Part shown: piece by piece, positions 1-9,405 of the stretch
Layout of the letters: each line of letters begins with the position of its first letter
Numbering within the stretch: the stretch's first letter is position 1
Origin: Phorcus lineatus
Taxonomy: Eukaryota; Mollusca; Gastropoda; Trochida; Trochidae
Direction: 5' to 3'
NCBI GenBank assembly: GCA_921293015.1
Contig: OV121081.1
Location: 53,221,877 to 53,285,876 of the forward strand
DNA: 64,000 nt
The notes under the pieces: model-generated
Databases searched by the model: none
Seen by the model: only the letters and a program-made list of their open reading frames with translations
What the model was told of the DNA's origin: nothing
Position numbers and translations under genes: made by a program

Positions 1-288
1 AATTGAACGAGGAGATATCAACTATCATATCAAGGTGGGTATGAGCTATGCATAAGTATGTGAGCCCTTTCTGATTGTCTCTAATCTCTTCTATGATATT
101 TGTGTTCATATAGATTATGTATAAATGAGAAAAATGAGTTTTAATGGAGAACAGATTGTGTTTTAAGTAAACAAGTACATCTATACTATATGAAATCGGA
201 TCTGTAACTGAAAAATTATTTGGTATATTCTAATGGCAAAAAGGACTCCTTGGTTTTTCATATATGTATATATAGGTAAATAGGTAAA
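1..288. other. Unassigned AT-rich DNA
   Basis: No coding frame of note and no repeat that I can define. The sequence grades into the 32-bp minisatellite that follows. Confidence 0.5.
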
Positions 289-480
289 GATCATGTTAAG
301 ATAGAAGTATATAGGTATATGTGTATACTTTGATATAAGCAATTACTTATAGTTGTATAATGTGATATAAATATATAGGGAGAGGTGTATACTTTGCTAT
401 AAGTATATAAGCATAAGTGTATACGATGATATAAATATATTGGTAAAGGTGTATACGATGATATAGGTATAAAGGTACAA
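289..480. repeat. 32-bp minisatellite, about six degenerate units
   Basis: The motif GTGTATAC followed by a GATATAA-type segment recurs at 321, 385, 417 and 449. A weaker copy sits at 353 and a still weaker one at 289. Every step is 32 bp or twice that. The units are AT-rich and differ mainly between TTTGATATAA and GATGATATAA versions. No coding role is visible. Confidence 0.7.
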
Positions 481-859
481 AACTCACCTTAGCATTGCTG
501 TGGTGGCACTACAGTTTGAGTCACTATCCAATGGCATGGTTTGTCCAGGGTGTAAGTAGGATAGTGTCTTTGTTTCGAATGACATCGGAATTGCTGCTCC
601 TCGTATGTGAATATAAAGGTAAACAAGCTCACTGCCTCAGTCTTTATACCGTAGCTTTCCCACTTAAGTCTTGGTGGGACGGTCAAATTGTCCTCCTACA
701 GACGGAAGAGTCTCTATTTTAAAGCTAGAAATATCATTGATATATCGCCGTCATGTGATTCCCGCTAAATGTTATGGGTTTTTCGGGTAAAAATGAACGG
801 TGCTCATTTGTTGTAATAGGAATCACTGCCCTAGTGGACTGGAAATAATACTACATCCA
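481..859. other. Unassigned, slightly GC-richer DNA
   Basis: Both strands carry overlapping frames of 65-75 codons (about 489-722). Neither resembles a family I know, and open frames on both strands together suggest composition rather than coding. Confidence 0.4.
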
Positions 860-1020
860 TTCAGAATCTCCGGAGGCGCGGCTCTCTCCACCAATCAGAT
901 TTCAGTATGAATGTAATTCCAACCAATCATAAATTACTCCAAGGCAATACCTACAACTTCCAGTCATTATGATGTGAAGTGGAAAGGAGGCGCGGGGCGT
1001 GTTTTATTTGTATACAAGTC
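860..1020. promoter_or_regulatory. CCAAT-box and GC-box cluster (possible promoter)
   Basis: Two CCAAT boxes lie 32 bp apart at 891 and 923, both in the context ACCAATCA. The decamer GGAGGCGCGG occurs twice, at 872-881 and 986-995, the second running into a GGGGCG GC box. An AT-rich stretch follows near 1003-1013. This combination is typical of animal Pol II promoters, but no gene can be recognised downstream, so the promoter role is inference. Confidence 0.35.
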
Positions 1021-1063
1021 TCGCTAGTGAATGAACCGCGGCTGGGGTGTCCGGTCACAAAGG

Positions 1064-1095
1064 CTCTATCTGCTTCTCTATCTCTCTCTCCACAG
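1064..1095 (+). other. Strong splice-acceptor-like site
   Basis: A pyrimidine tract of about 28 nt (CTCTATCTGCTTCTCTATCT and onward) ends in CACAG at 1095, a very good match to a eukaryotic 3' splice site. It lies about 100 bp after the CCAAT/GC-box cluster. The frames downstream (to about 1249, and 1210-1506) do not resemble known proteins, so an exon is possible but unproven. Confidence 0.3.
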
Positions 1096-1484
1096 TGAAT
1101 GCACGATTCATCAACAGACGTGTTCCCCGTATTACACGATAAACTTTACATCCTCACTGGGAACACATCGTACATTGATGTCTCTGTTCTTTAACAAGAT
1201 ACACTTCTTTTGGAAACGAGAGACATTTTCGATACAACCTATTCATTGATGAATTTTGATCTTGAAATTAAAAATGTGATATTTGAAATATTCTTTAAAA
1301 AAACTTTTGAAAGTTTATTAGCCAATCGTTTTGTTGAAATGGAAACTAAAAGACTTTTCGGCAAAGAGATCTTGTATTCAAGACAAAGTATCGATTACAT
1401 CATAAGCACACTCACAGTCAGTCAGGCGTGTTCAATAAGGCGTGTTGATGAATCAGTGTACGGTGTGCGCGCCCCTTGCACGTA

Positions 1485-2066
1485 TTACAAGAGATTCGTC
1501 ATCTAGAGATCCACATCCTTTCTTCTACATACATTACACGGGCTTCGTAACTTGTGCCTCTCCCGGGGAGAAAAACCAAAGGAGTTTCGTCAACCGCAGA
1601 CCCACGTACCCTTCTCTTACATTTAGTAAGGGGGATTTGTGACTGACAGTCCCCATTTGCCTCTCCACTGAACGCATTCAGGAGTTTCGTCACCCACACA
1701 CCCATGCATCTCTCTCGACACTCTCTTCGTCACCTGAAGACATTGTTCATCTTACTCTCCCCAAAATATGTTCATCACACACAGATCCTAATACAAAGCC
1801 AATTCAATTAGAATTAGAGACTCGTCACCATCAAAACCCCAGTATAAATGCACTGCACTGCAAAATATCTTTCCACTAAGTATAGGAGATTCGTCACTTA
1901 ACTCATTATACTAGAAGTCACCAACAGGCCAGTACATGAGGTTCGTCAGACCTCAGTACATCTCTAAGTATTTATAGATTCGCCAACACTAAGTCCGTCA
2001 CTCTAATTCTATCTTGAACTCTATTCATCAATGATAGACCCATATCTCTATCCCCTTGATTACCAA
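1485..2066. repeat. Decayed left flank of the 49-bp satellite
   Basis: A degenerate copy of the satellite core motif (GAGATTCGTCACC-like, then an A/C-rich segment ending CATCTCT) recurs at about 1491, 1540, 1582, 1632, 1682, 1722, 1817, 1886, 1938 and 1975. Spacings are mostly 40-52 bp, with larger gaps where units are eroded. It reads as an older part of the array that has gathered indels, unlike the indel-free core. Confidence 0.6.
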
Positions 2067-2955
2067 CTGGATTTGTAACCCACAGAACCTTGTACCTCCG
2101 TTTACAGTTAGTACAGGTGATGTGTCACCTAAACACCGTTGTACCTCTGTTTACAGTTGTTACAGGATATTTGTCACCTTTGCACCTTAGTATCTCTGTT
2201 TACAGTCAGTACAGGAGATGTGTCACCTATGCACCCCTGTACCTCTGTTTACAGTTGTTACAGGATATTTGTCACCTTTGCACCTTAGTATCTCTGTTTA
2301 CAGTCAGTACAGGAGATAAAACACCTTCGCACCTTAGTATCTCTGTTTACAGTCAGTACAGGAGATGTGTCACCTATGCACCCTTGTACCTCTGTTTACA
2401 GTCAGTACAGGATATTTGTCACCTTTGCACCTTAGTATCTCTGTTTACAGTCAGTACAAGAGATGTGTCACCTATGCACCCTTGTACCTCTGTTTACAGT
2501 CAGTACAGGATATTTGTCACCTTTGCACCTTAGTATCTCTGTTTACAGTTGTTACAGGATATTTGTCACCTTTGCACCTTAGTATCTCTGTTTACAGTCA
2601 GTACAGGAGATGTGTCACCTATGCACCCTTGTACCTCTGTTTACAGTTGTTACAGGATATTTGTCATCTTTGCACCTTAGTATCTCTGTTTACAGTCAGT
2701 ACAGGAGATGTGTCACCTATGCACCCCTGTACCTCTGTTTACAGTTGTTACAGGATATTTGTCACCTTTGCACCTTAGTATCTCTGTTTACAGTCAGAAC
2801 AGGAGATGTGTCACCTATGCACCCCTGTACCCCTGTTTACAGTTGTTACAGGAGCTTTGTCATCTATACACCTTAGTATCTCTGTCTACAGTCAGTACAG
2901 GAGATGTGTCACCTATGCACCCTTTTACCTCCGTTTACAGTTAGTACAGAAGATT
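2067..2955. repeat. 49-bp satellite core, 18 in-phase units with A/B higher-order pattern
   Basis: The heptamer TTTACAG (TCTACAG once) recurs at exactly 2101+49k for k=0 to 17, up to 2934, with no indel. Two unit types are visible. Type A has CAGTACAGGAGATGTGTCAC with TATGCACCC. Type B has TTGTTACAGGATATTTGTCA with TTTGCACCTTAG. They mostly alternate, giving a 98-bp dimer. Hybrids occur, such as the unit from 2297, and two B-type units are adjacent at 2493-2590. Long frames across the array follow from the lack of stop codons in the unit and are not evidence of a gene, because 49 is not a multiple of three. Confidence 0.95.
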
Positions 2956-3150
2956 CACATACATACCCATTTGCCTCTCACCCTGAACGTATCTCAGGAG
3001 TTAGAAGATTCTTTACACATACCCCAATACATCTCCATGTTCTGTATTCAATTATGAGACTTATTCACGGATGCACACACCAGTTCTTCACTCCACATTG
3101 GAAGTTTGTCCCCCTATGATGTACAGACCCCCTATACCTCATTCCTGCAC
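2956..3150. repeat. Decayed right flank of the 49-bp satellite
   Basis: Past the core the same pattern continues loosely: GAAGATTCACATACATACCC near 2950, then GAAGATTCTTTACACATACC near 3005, then CTTATTCACGGATGCACACA near 3060, then GAAGTTTGTCCCCCTATG near 3102. Spacing is irregular and identity is low, as in the left flank. Confidence 0.5.
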
Positions 3151-3183
3151 TCCACGCCCTCGCCCTCACTGATCCCAGCTCGA

Positions 3184-3215
3184 GGGAGGGGGTGATCGTG
3201 GAGGGATTGTGGGGG
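3184..3215 (+). other. Potential G-quadruplex
   Basis: Four G runs (3184-3186, 3188-3192, 3203-3205, 3211-3215) are separated by loops of 1, 10 and 5 nt. The pattern could form a G-quadruplex, but one loop is long. It lies just right of the satellite. Confidence 0.3.
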
Positions 3216-3315
3216 AGAATGGTGATGGGCACAATGCCAGTGTTGTCAATGCGTATATTTCTAGTCTTACTTCCTATAAGAAATGTTCGACTAGATCCCT
3301 GCCTGTATGCACGGT

Positions 3316-3549
3316 TCAACAGATCTGGCTCTCAGCCAAACCTTCCGTGTTTTGTTTCAGTAACTTCCACCGTTCATCTATAGTTTTACGAGAGAAAAAA
3401 TCTGGTGAAAATTCCAGTCTGCATATTACACATGTCACTTGAGCTCCATGGGTGTTAGGCAGAACACACTCAAACTTCCCTTCTGTGTAACAGCTGACTG
3501 GTGCGGGGTCTGACGTCATCGAAGAATAAAAGAATATCAAGCTAGACAA
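3316..3549 (-). CDS. Unrecognised small frame, 77 codons
   Basis: I do not recognise this protein. It contains a CVICRLEFSP segment (a CxxC pair) and a charged stretch RKTIDERWKLLKQ near the C-terminus, which look more protein-like than most frames here. The surrounding 3.1-3.5 kb is GC-richer than its neighbours. No partner exon, splice site or homologous family can be named. The chance that it is a chance frame is high. Confidence 0.15.
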   Translation of the reverse strand: MSSLIFFYSSMTSDPAPVSCYTEGKFECVLPNTHGAQVTCVICRLEFSPDFFSRKTIDERWKLLKQNTEGLAESQIC

Positions 3550-4349
3550 ATGGAAAGATTATTATTCAATAAAAGCAATTAATTTTCTTCTTGCCCTGAT
3601 GTTTGGGTGTAGTTTTAATAATCTGAACTTTACGCACTTTGCTGCGTTTTTGTAAACTGAACTTTAACCTCTCTGAAATATAAGAAAAACATGCTGAATC
3701 AGCTATCTACATTGGAAATGAGAGTAACACCTTGCTTAAATTGTCTTTTAGTTCTTGAAGGTTCGGTGATTAAAGAAACACTAATCCTTGGAAAATAAAA
3801 GAAGAATATACGAATCCATATATGCTATTATTAAGTAATTATCTAGAAAGAATGTCACCGTACGACCAGATAGATAAAACATTTACTGACATGATCAAAT
3901 ATATCCAAAAATATCCATGAAGGAAACGCTGCCACTCTCTACAAAAGTGTAGGTTGAGATTTACTTAATTACACAAGTAACACTTGTTGAAATAGGCAAT
4001 TCCTAACGAATTTTCATATTCCAAGTAATTGTCCATGAATCTAAATCGGTCATCGTAGGCGAGTAAATTAAATTTAATTTCTGTCGTTTTCAACATTTCA
4101 TGAGTCATTTCTTCCAGCAGATTGCCCACAACAAACAGAATGTATTGAATTCTTAACATTCAGTAAATTTTTCAATGACTTGTAACTTTCCGGAAAATAT
4201 TTAGAGATATCACACTGTATCACAATCTCAGTGGGCAAGTAAGGCTAGTGAAGGAAGGAAGCTGCTCTTGACAAGACTATAACGCCTTCCATCCTCAGAT
4301 TAAATCTCACATTGACGTCACGCATTTGAGCGTAACGTGTTCTTCATAA
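3550..4349. other. Mostly unassigned; one 64-codon minus-strand frame
   Basis: Positions 3965-4159 on the minus strand encode a 64-residue frame rich in acidic and aromatic residues (for example LAYDDRFRFMDNYLEYEN). It has a protein-like look but no family I recognise and no splice context. A TGACGTCA palindrome lies at 4313-4320. Nothing else is defined. Confidence 0.3.
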
Positions 4350-4490
4350 CACTTACGTTGCCGTCAAGACGTAAACTCCTTGGTCGCTGCAGCATTACGT
4401 ATTGTTTATATACAATATCTACGTTGCAATAAGAACGGGATTCTCCGAATGGGTCACAATGTCACATGCCGTATACACTACTTACGTTGC
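4350..4490. repeat. Very degenerate ~65-bp repeat around TACGTTGC
   Basis: TACGTTGC occurs at 4354, 4420 and 4483 (spacings 66 and 63 bp). The phrase CATAACACTTAC also occurs twice, near 4345 and 4591. Similarity between these points is low, so this is at best an old tandem repeat. Confidence 0.25.
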
Positions 4491-7489
4491 TGTTTGGAGT
4501 CGGAATGTATCATCATTAAGTGTATGATTTTCAAACATGCCGTCTTGTTTACCAACAATACTGCAACGCTAATACTTACACTAACGCTGTTCATAACACT
4601 TACCAATTTACGTAGCATGATCTGAATGTGTGATTATGCAAATGATGTTCCAGCACGTGGCGTGATGTTTATCTATAATGCTCTCTTTGAAGGCCAACGC
4701 GATTATAACTAGATAGAACCTATCTCTCGTACAATTTCTGATTTGAAAACTGCTCCATAGAGGTCATATCAGATGGCCTTGTCTGTAAGTTTCACCTTGA
4801 GGAAATTCAAACAATCAGAGGCCCGCTAAAAAAATCAACTCTAGCCAGGGCCTTTCAAGCCTCGTTGGTTCAGGGTCACGCCCCCTATGGAGCGGATCGA
4901 AGATCAGAAAGGCAGCGAGATACGAGTAATACGTTACAACTCATCTCATATCTGATTGTGACGATGTGTATTACGTCCAAGCATGATTGTTTTTATCACC
5001 AACAAAACTTACATGTAGGCAGAAACATACGCTGAATTCGTCCATGTACATACCGACGTTTATATCGTATATCTAAATTTGATAATTATAAGAAACTCTC
5101 ACTCCGTTAAACATGTTTGATACTTTTTACACGTGTACAATCTATAATATGTATGTATTATATTGTAATACTATGTACAATGCACATAAACGTCTTATAG
5201 ATAATATTTTATTTACATTCGCGCCTTATATTCTGTGTGCACGGCTTATCTTATATGTGTATTTAGGCTCGTCGAGGATATCTTTATTTCAATCAACGAG
5301 TTTTGACAAGCAGGGAGGAATTTTGTTTATCGTCCAAAATCATTTAAAAACTATTATTAGCAAAAGTATGGACATATTTAAAACAAACTGACATTCTTCT
5401 TCAGCAGTGATCACGACGAGGTCATACTAGTGTGACGTCTTCACCATTATGACAACATAGCATTGTTACGTCATCAACTTTGTGACGTCATAGTATCGTA
5501 AGCTCTGTTTTAATCGATTTAAAAGCTTTGAAATGGCAATCAATGACGATTTGATTGTAACGATATTCTACATAGCTCACAAATACCGTATCGCCTGTGA
5601 TAGCTACCTTGACAAATCGAGTCAGAAAAAAATACGAAAACAAACAGATACGAATAAAAGATAACCCAATTGATAAACTCAGTGTGATCAGCTGGTCTAC
5701 CATCCTTAACATTTGTCGCAGTATTAAAATATAAGTCACTCGAAAATTTCTTAGAAAGAATAACTTTAATTAGGCAAATTGTTTGAGATTATAATTCATT
5801 AACGATCAAAAGTGACAGTAAGGGTTACGATTAATTTTTTACAATAACCACATTTGTAATAGAAATAAATTTCATATCAAGATAAATAACTGTGACTTGG
5901 TTACAAAGGCATCTACATTTATCGATTGATTATATCATTCGAAAGTTTTACCTATCAAGCTTGAGACGTGATTTGCGGCGTGGGCACAATGTCAAAATTT
6001 GTCTGGGCTCCAACACCCCCAGAAAAGACACTTTGGAAAATCAACCACGTTCTCTTGAACATAGACGGGGAGTCAACCAATGATGCTCAGTTTTTCGTGT
6101 TTTTGTTGCAATCTTTATTTAAATAGTTTCTAGTACTAAAATAAACTAAAGGCGAATCGTGTGTTTAAAAAAAGCCATTGTTTTACATTTTTATTTTATG
6201 ATTATAAAATTGTGTTCCAGTTTTTGGTTAAGTGCAATTATATTGCACAATACATGAAATCCATTATTCAAAATGAAGTCGATATTTGTGGTTATGATAC
6301 TTATGGTTGTCATCATTGCTATTGACATGTTTAGCTAATGACTTTAGGTTTCCACAACACAAAGACAACAACTATCTCTGAAACAAATTCAGGATTCATT
6401 TAACTTTTTTTATAATTTGTAATATCACCGACAATTCCAATGCATTAGACAGGAAATAAACCAATTTCAAGTTGCCAGATTACTATGGTACTCTTGCAAG
6501 ACATTATGTATTTTCATTTCGTTTGATTTGAGTGACAGCATCGTAATATGTTTTGAAATTATATTTCTATTATAATTATGAATTTTATTTTATACTTTAT
6601 ACATGGGGTGTAAGATAGTGCGACCCGATAACCTTTTCCAGAAATACTTACCAAGAATAATCCTTAAACTGTCAGAATATATATAAAACATTCAATACCG
6701 TTCAACAAACTTCTCCTATTGGTAAAAGTGATGATGAAATATTGAATACATTTGAGTTGATACAAACATAATGAGAACTTTCAACTAGAACAATGCCCGC
6801 AACTTTACAACATTATGTACACAGCAACCAATCTTTCCTCATGGTGCCTGTTTAGATTTGCAGGTTATAGTTTGAATACTTATTAGACTCAATTTACATT
6901 GTGTGAAAGGTGTTTGTTATTCGGATGATTGTCAAAATTTCGTAATGTTCCTAATGATAATATTACTATTAGCTTACTTTACTATACCACTATTCTATGT
7001 GTACATGCTGAAGTTATCGAAATCATGTAATGCACATTTGTCGTATCAGTACACAATGAATCATGAAGTCAAGTGCGTACAACATATTTAAACATCCTGG
7101 CCGGGAAAAAATTACAGAACATTGCTAATAACTTTTTACTTATATGATTAAGTTGCCTAATGGGAACTTCGACACTGAATTTTTTATCTATTATTGTAAT
7201 ATAAACATGTTATATAAGTAAACTAAGTGAAAAATATGATTTAGTTATATTAATGATTGACTATCACTGTTCTATGATCAAATAGATGCTTATTCATAAT
7301 TCCAAATATTCGAAATAGACTAAATATATTTGTCCGGTATACACGAATAACCTAAAGAGGCCCTAATTATTTCGATACCTATCAAACAGACACAAGAAAA
7401 GAATAAGCTGTTTTTAATGTTCTTGAACTCACTAAATGTCAACGCAAAGAATATGAATGGAAAGTCAACAAGTACACTTTCCATGTTCT
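4491..7489. other. Unassigned AT-rich DNA
   Basis: No gene or defined element is seen. Cyclic-AMP-response-like motifs cluster at 5431-5490 (TGACGTCT, TACGTCATCA, and TGACGTCA at 5483). Frames of 60-90 codons are present, but all are AT-driven and none is recognised. Confidence 0.5.
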
Positions 7490-7710
7490 TTATCACCCCA
7501 TGCTCAGTTAGTCAGACATGGGTTCGAACCCAGACCATAGTAGGTTTTGTGTGATGTCTTCAACCATGTGTGCTATCGGGTTCTCCATCAGTAAGGTAAC
7601 ACTCTACGTGGCATATGTCACTGCCTCTACACCAGAAGGTGTAACCTTATCTAACACTCCCCTTCTTATCGCCCTCACACAAGCACAAACTTTTTTTAGC
7701 GAAGGGGGAT
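7490..7710 (+). mobile_element. Possible tRNA-SINE relic
   Basis: An A-box-like segment GCTCAGTTAGTCAGA (near 7502) is followed closely by GGGTTCGAACCC (near 7520-7532), a good Pol III B box. The anticodon arm between them is missing. A GC-richer body of about 170 bp follows, ending near a T7 run at 7690. It is unlike the two clear SINEs at 48.6 and 50.0 kb. The body also encodes a 68-codon frame that I take to be incidental. Confidence 0.3.
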
Positions 7711-8940
7711 TCAGAAGGGGATAGTCCAAGAAACATGTGATGTATAATAGCGTTTCGCATTAACGTATAGAGTTACAAACTGAACCTTTTATTCAACATG
7801 TTTTTCAATTACTTGCCCATTATGATAGTTAAAGGTCGCGTTAAGTGAGCGTTACTTTGATCATATCATCCGTTTGAGTCTCAGATGATATTAAGGTGAT
7901 AAATGTCTTCCGTTAAGGTTTTTCTTTGTAATGGACGTTTATGACGTGAGGTTGTTAACTCGTGGTTCTTAGCATACGCTTTCATGCAAACTTTTACGCG
8001 TTGGAAATCCTCATCCGTAACAGCTACATGTAAGTGTGAATTCTAGAAGACAATGTTCTGAATGGACTATACCACACAGGACCACTCCGTAGTCGAAAGA
8101 TTTCATGATTGTACAAAATTAACATGGTTTTTAATGATAATTCATTTCATGATTATACTTTTTGAATAGATGTTTACGTGAGGAGTGTTGGTGGAATCTT
8201 TTTTAACTACACATCAATTATTCCGTTGTTAATACATTCAGTTCTCTACAAAATGACAATTATTAGTTGACATGTATATACTTATACGGCAATTTGAACA
8301 TTGCTATTCTTCGTATAGGGACATTTTCGTTTTATTTATATCCACCGCGTTGTTTGTATGTAATTATGCATTTTGCTTCACCATACGTTTTACTATTTCT
8401 AAACTCATCATACCGAACCTAATAAAAAGTCTATCAGTAAGTTCTTTAAAAATACAAATGATTTACAGCAAAAGATTTAACCTCAAGAGGTTTCAATGTC
8501 AATTCTAATGCCGCTTTCATTTTATTCAAATAGGAATGTCAATATATTATTCAATTCTTTCATTTTCACGAATTAATTGTATGATTAAATTGAGAGGAGT
8601 GTTTTTCAGAAATTGTTTCATTGGTGTGAAAATTACCTGTTTTTGAGAAAAAAATTTAGGTTACTACACGTACTTACTAAATAAATAACCAGTTACAGAG
8701 ATGAAGTTTTGATTTTTCCTGTAAAATTTAACCCTAAAAGGCAATACAAATTGAATTATGACATAGCAAAAGAATGCAAATGTAGGTCGTGTCGACTAGA
8801 GTGTGTAGACATCTAAACATTGTTACTGGAGCAGCCAAATAAATGTAATAAATGGTGGCTTGATATACCAACGTTTTGCTTTTTGTGAATAAGTATACGG
8901 ATACACTTTTAAACGACTTATAATCAAGTTTTCTTGGCAC
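7711..8940. other. Unassigned AT-rich DNA
   Basis: No gene, tandem repeat or inverted repeat is seen in this stretch. Confidence 0.5.
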
Positions 8941-9405
8941 TTAAACAGCCACTCCGTGAGTTGTTGGAGTCATATATGCCAAACTTAAGCAATGATGTCA
9001 TTTGATCGTAAAGTATCGACTGTTACCAAAAAGACACATTTTAAAGCTTATACGTTTTTTAACAGTGACAATATGAAGGTAAAACGTCGCAATTATGATC
9101 GAAAACCGGACAGTGGCGCGCGTCAAATAGTCAAACGTAATTTTAGAGATTTATCTAAAACAGCTAGGAGGGCAGTTAGGAGTTGATAGCGTTTGTTAGG
9201 TTCCATAACTAGTATCCATGTATATTGGACGTGATATCTACACCTCTGTGCATTTATAAGGCTGTTTTTAGATTTTAATGGAAAACCAGTATTTGTCATA
9301 TATATGTGTCTTTTGGACATGAAAAGATGTTTCGATTTTATAACACCACTTATGACATCTTAGGTAAACGATATGATATGTTAAAATCACGGAGTGGCTC
9401 TTTAA
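8941..9405. mobile_element. TTAA-flanked MITE, copy 1
   Basis: The ends are inverted: TTAAACAGCCACTCCGTGA at 8941-8959 and TCACGGAGTGGCTCTTTAA at 9387-9405, one mismatch in 19 with TTAA outermost. A second copy with perfect 19-bp ends lies at 50193-50668, and the two align along their length. The TTAA target is typical of piggyBac and a few other DNA-transposon superfamilies. The termini differ from the piggyBac-like element at 37.2 kb, so this is a separate family. It holds a 64-codon frame. Superfamily assignment is inference. Confidence 0.85.
8992..9186 (+). CDS. 64-residue basic frame inside TTAA MITE copy 1
   Basis: The frame starts at ATG 50 bp inside the element and ends at TGA. It encodes a Lys/Arg-rich peptide containing SFDRKVSTVTKK, DSGARQIVKRNF and LSKTARRAVRS. 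The copy at 50244-50438 has the same start, stop and length, with about 13 amino-acid changes and about five clearly synonymous codon changes. That ratio is near what neutral drift would give, so the frame is shared by descent but not clearly under selection. It may be the remnant of an N-terminal DNA-binding segment of a parent transposase, but I recognise no family. Confidence 0.35.
   Translation: MMSFDRKVSTVTKKTHFKAYTFFNSDNMKVKRRNYDRKPDSGARQIVKRNFRDLSKTARRAVRS

Noticed and set aside
489-722. Overlapping 65- and 75-codon frames on opposite strands
   Set aside because: Both strands are open together and neither resembles a known protein; most likely composition.
2090-3119. Series of 71-147-codon overlapping frames
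   Set aside because: They are shifted copies of the same stop-free 49-bp satellite unit in rotating frames, so they are not genes.
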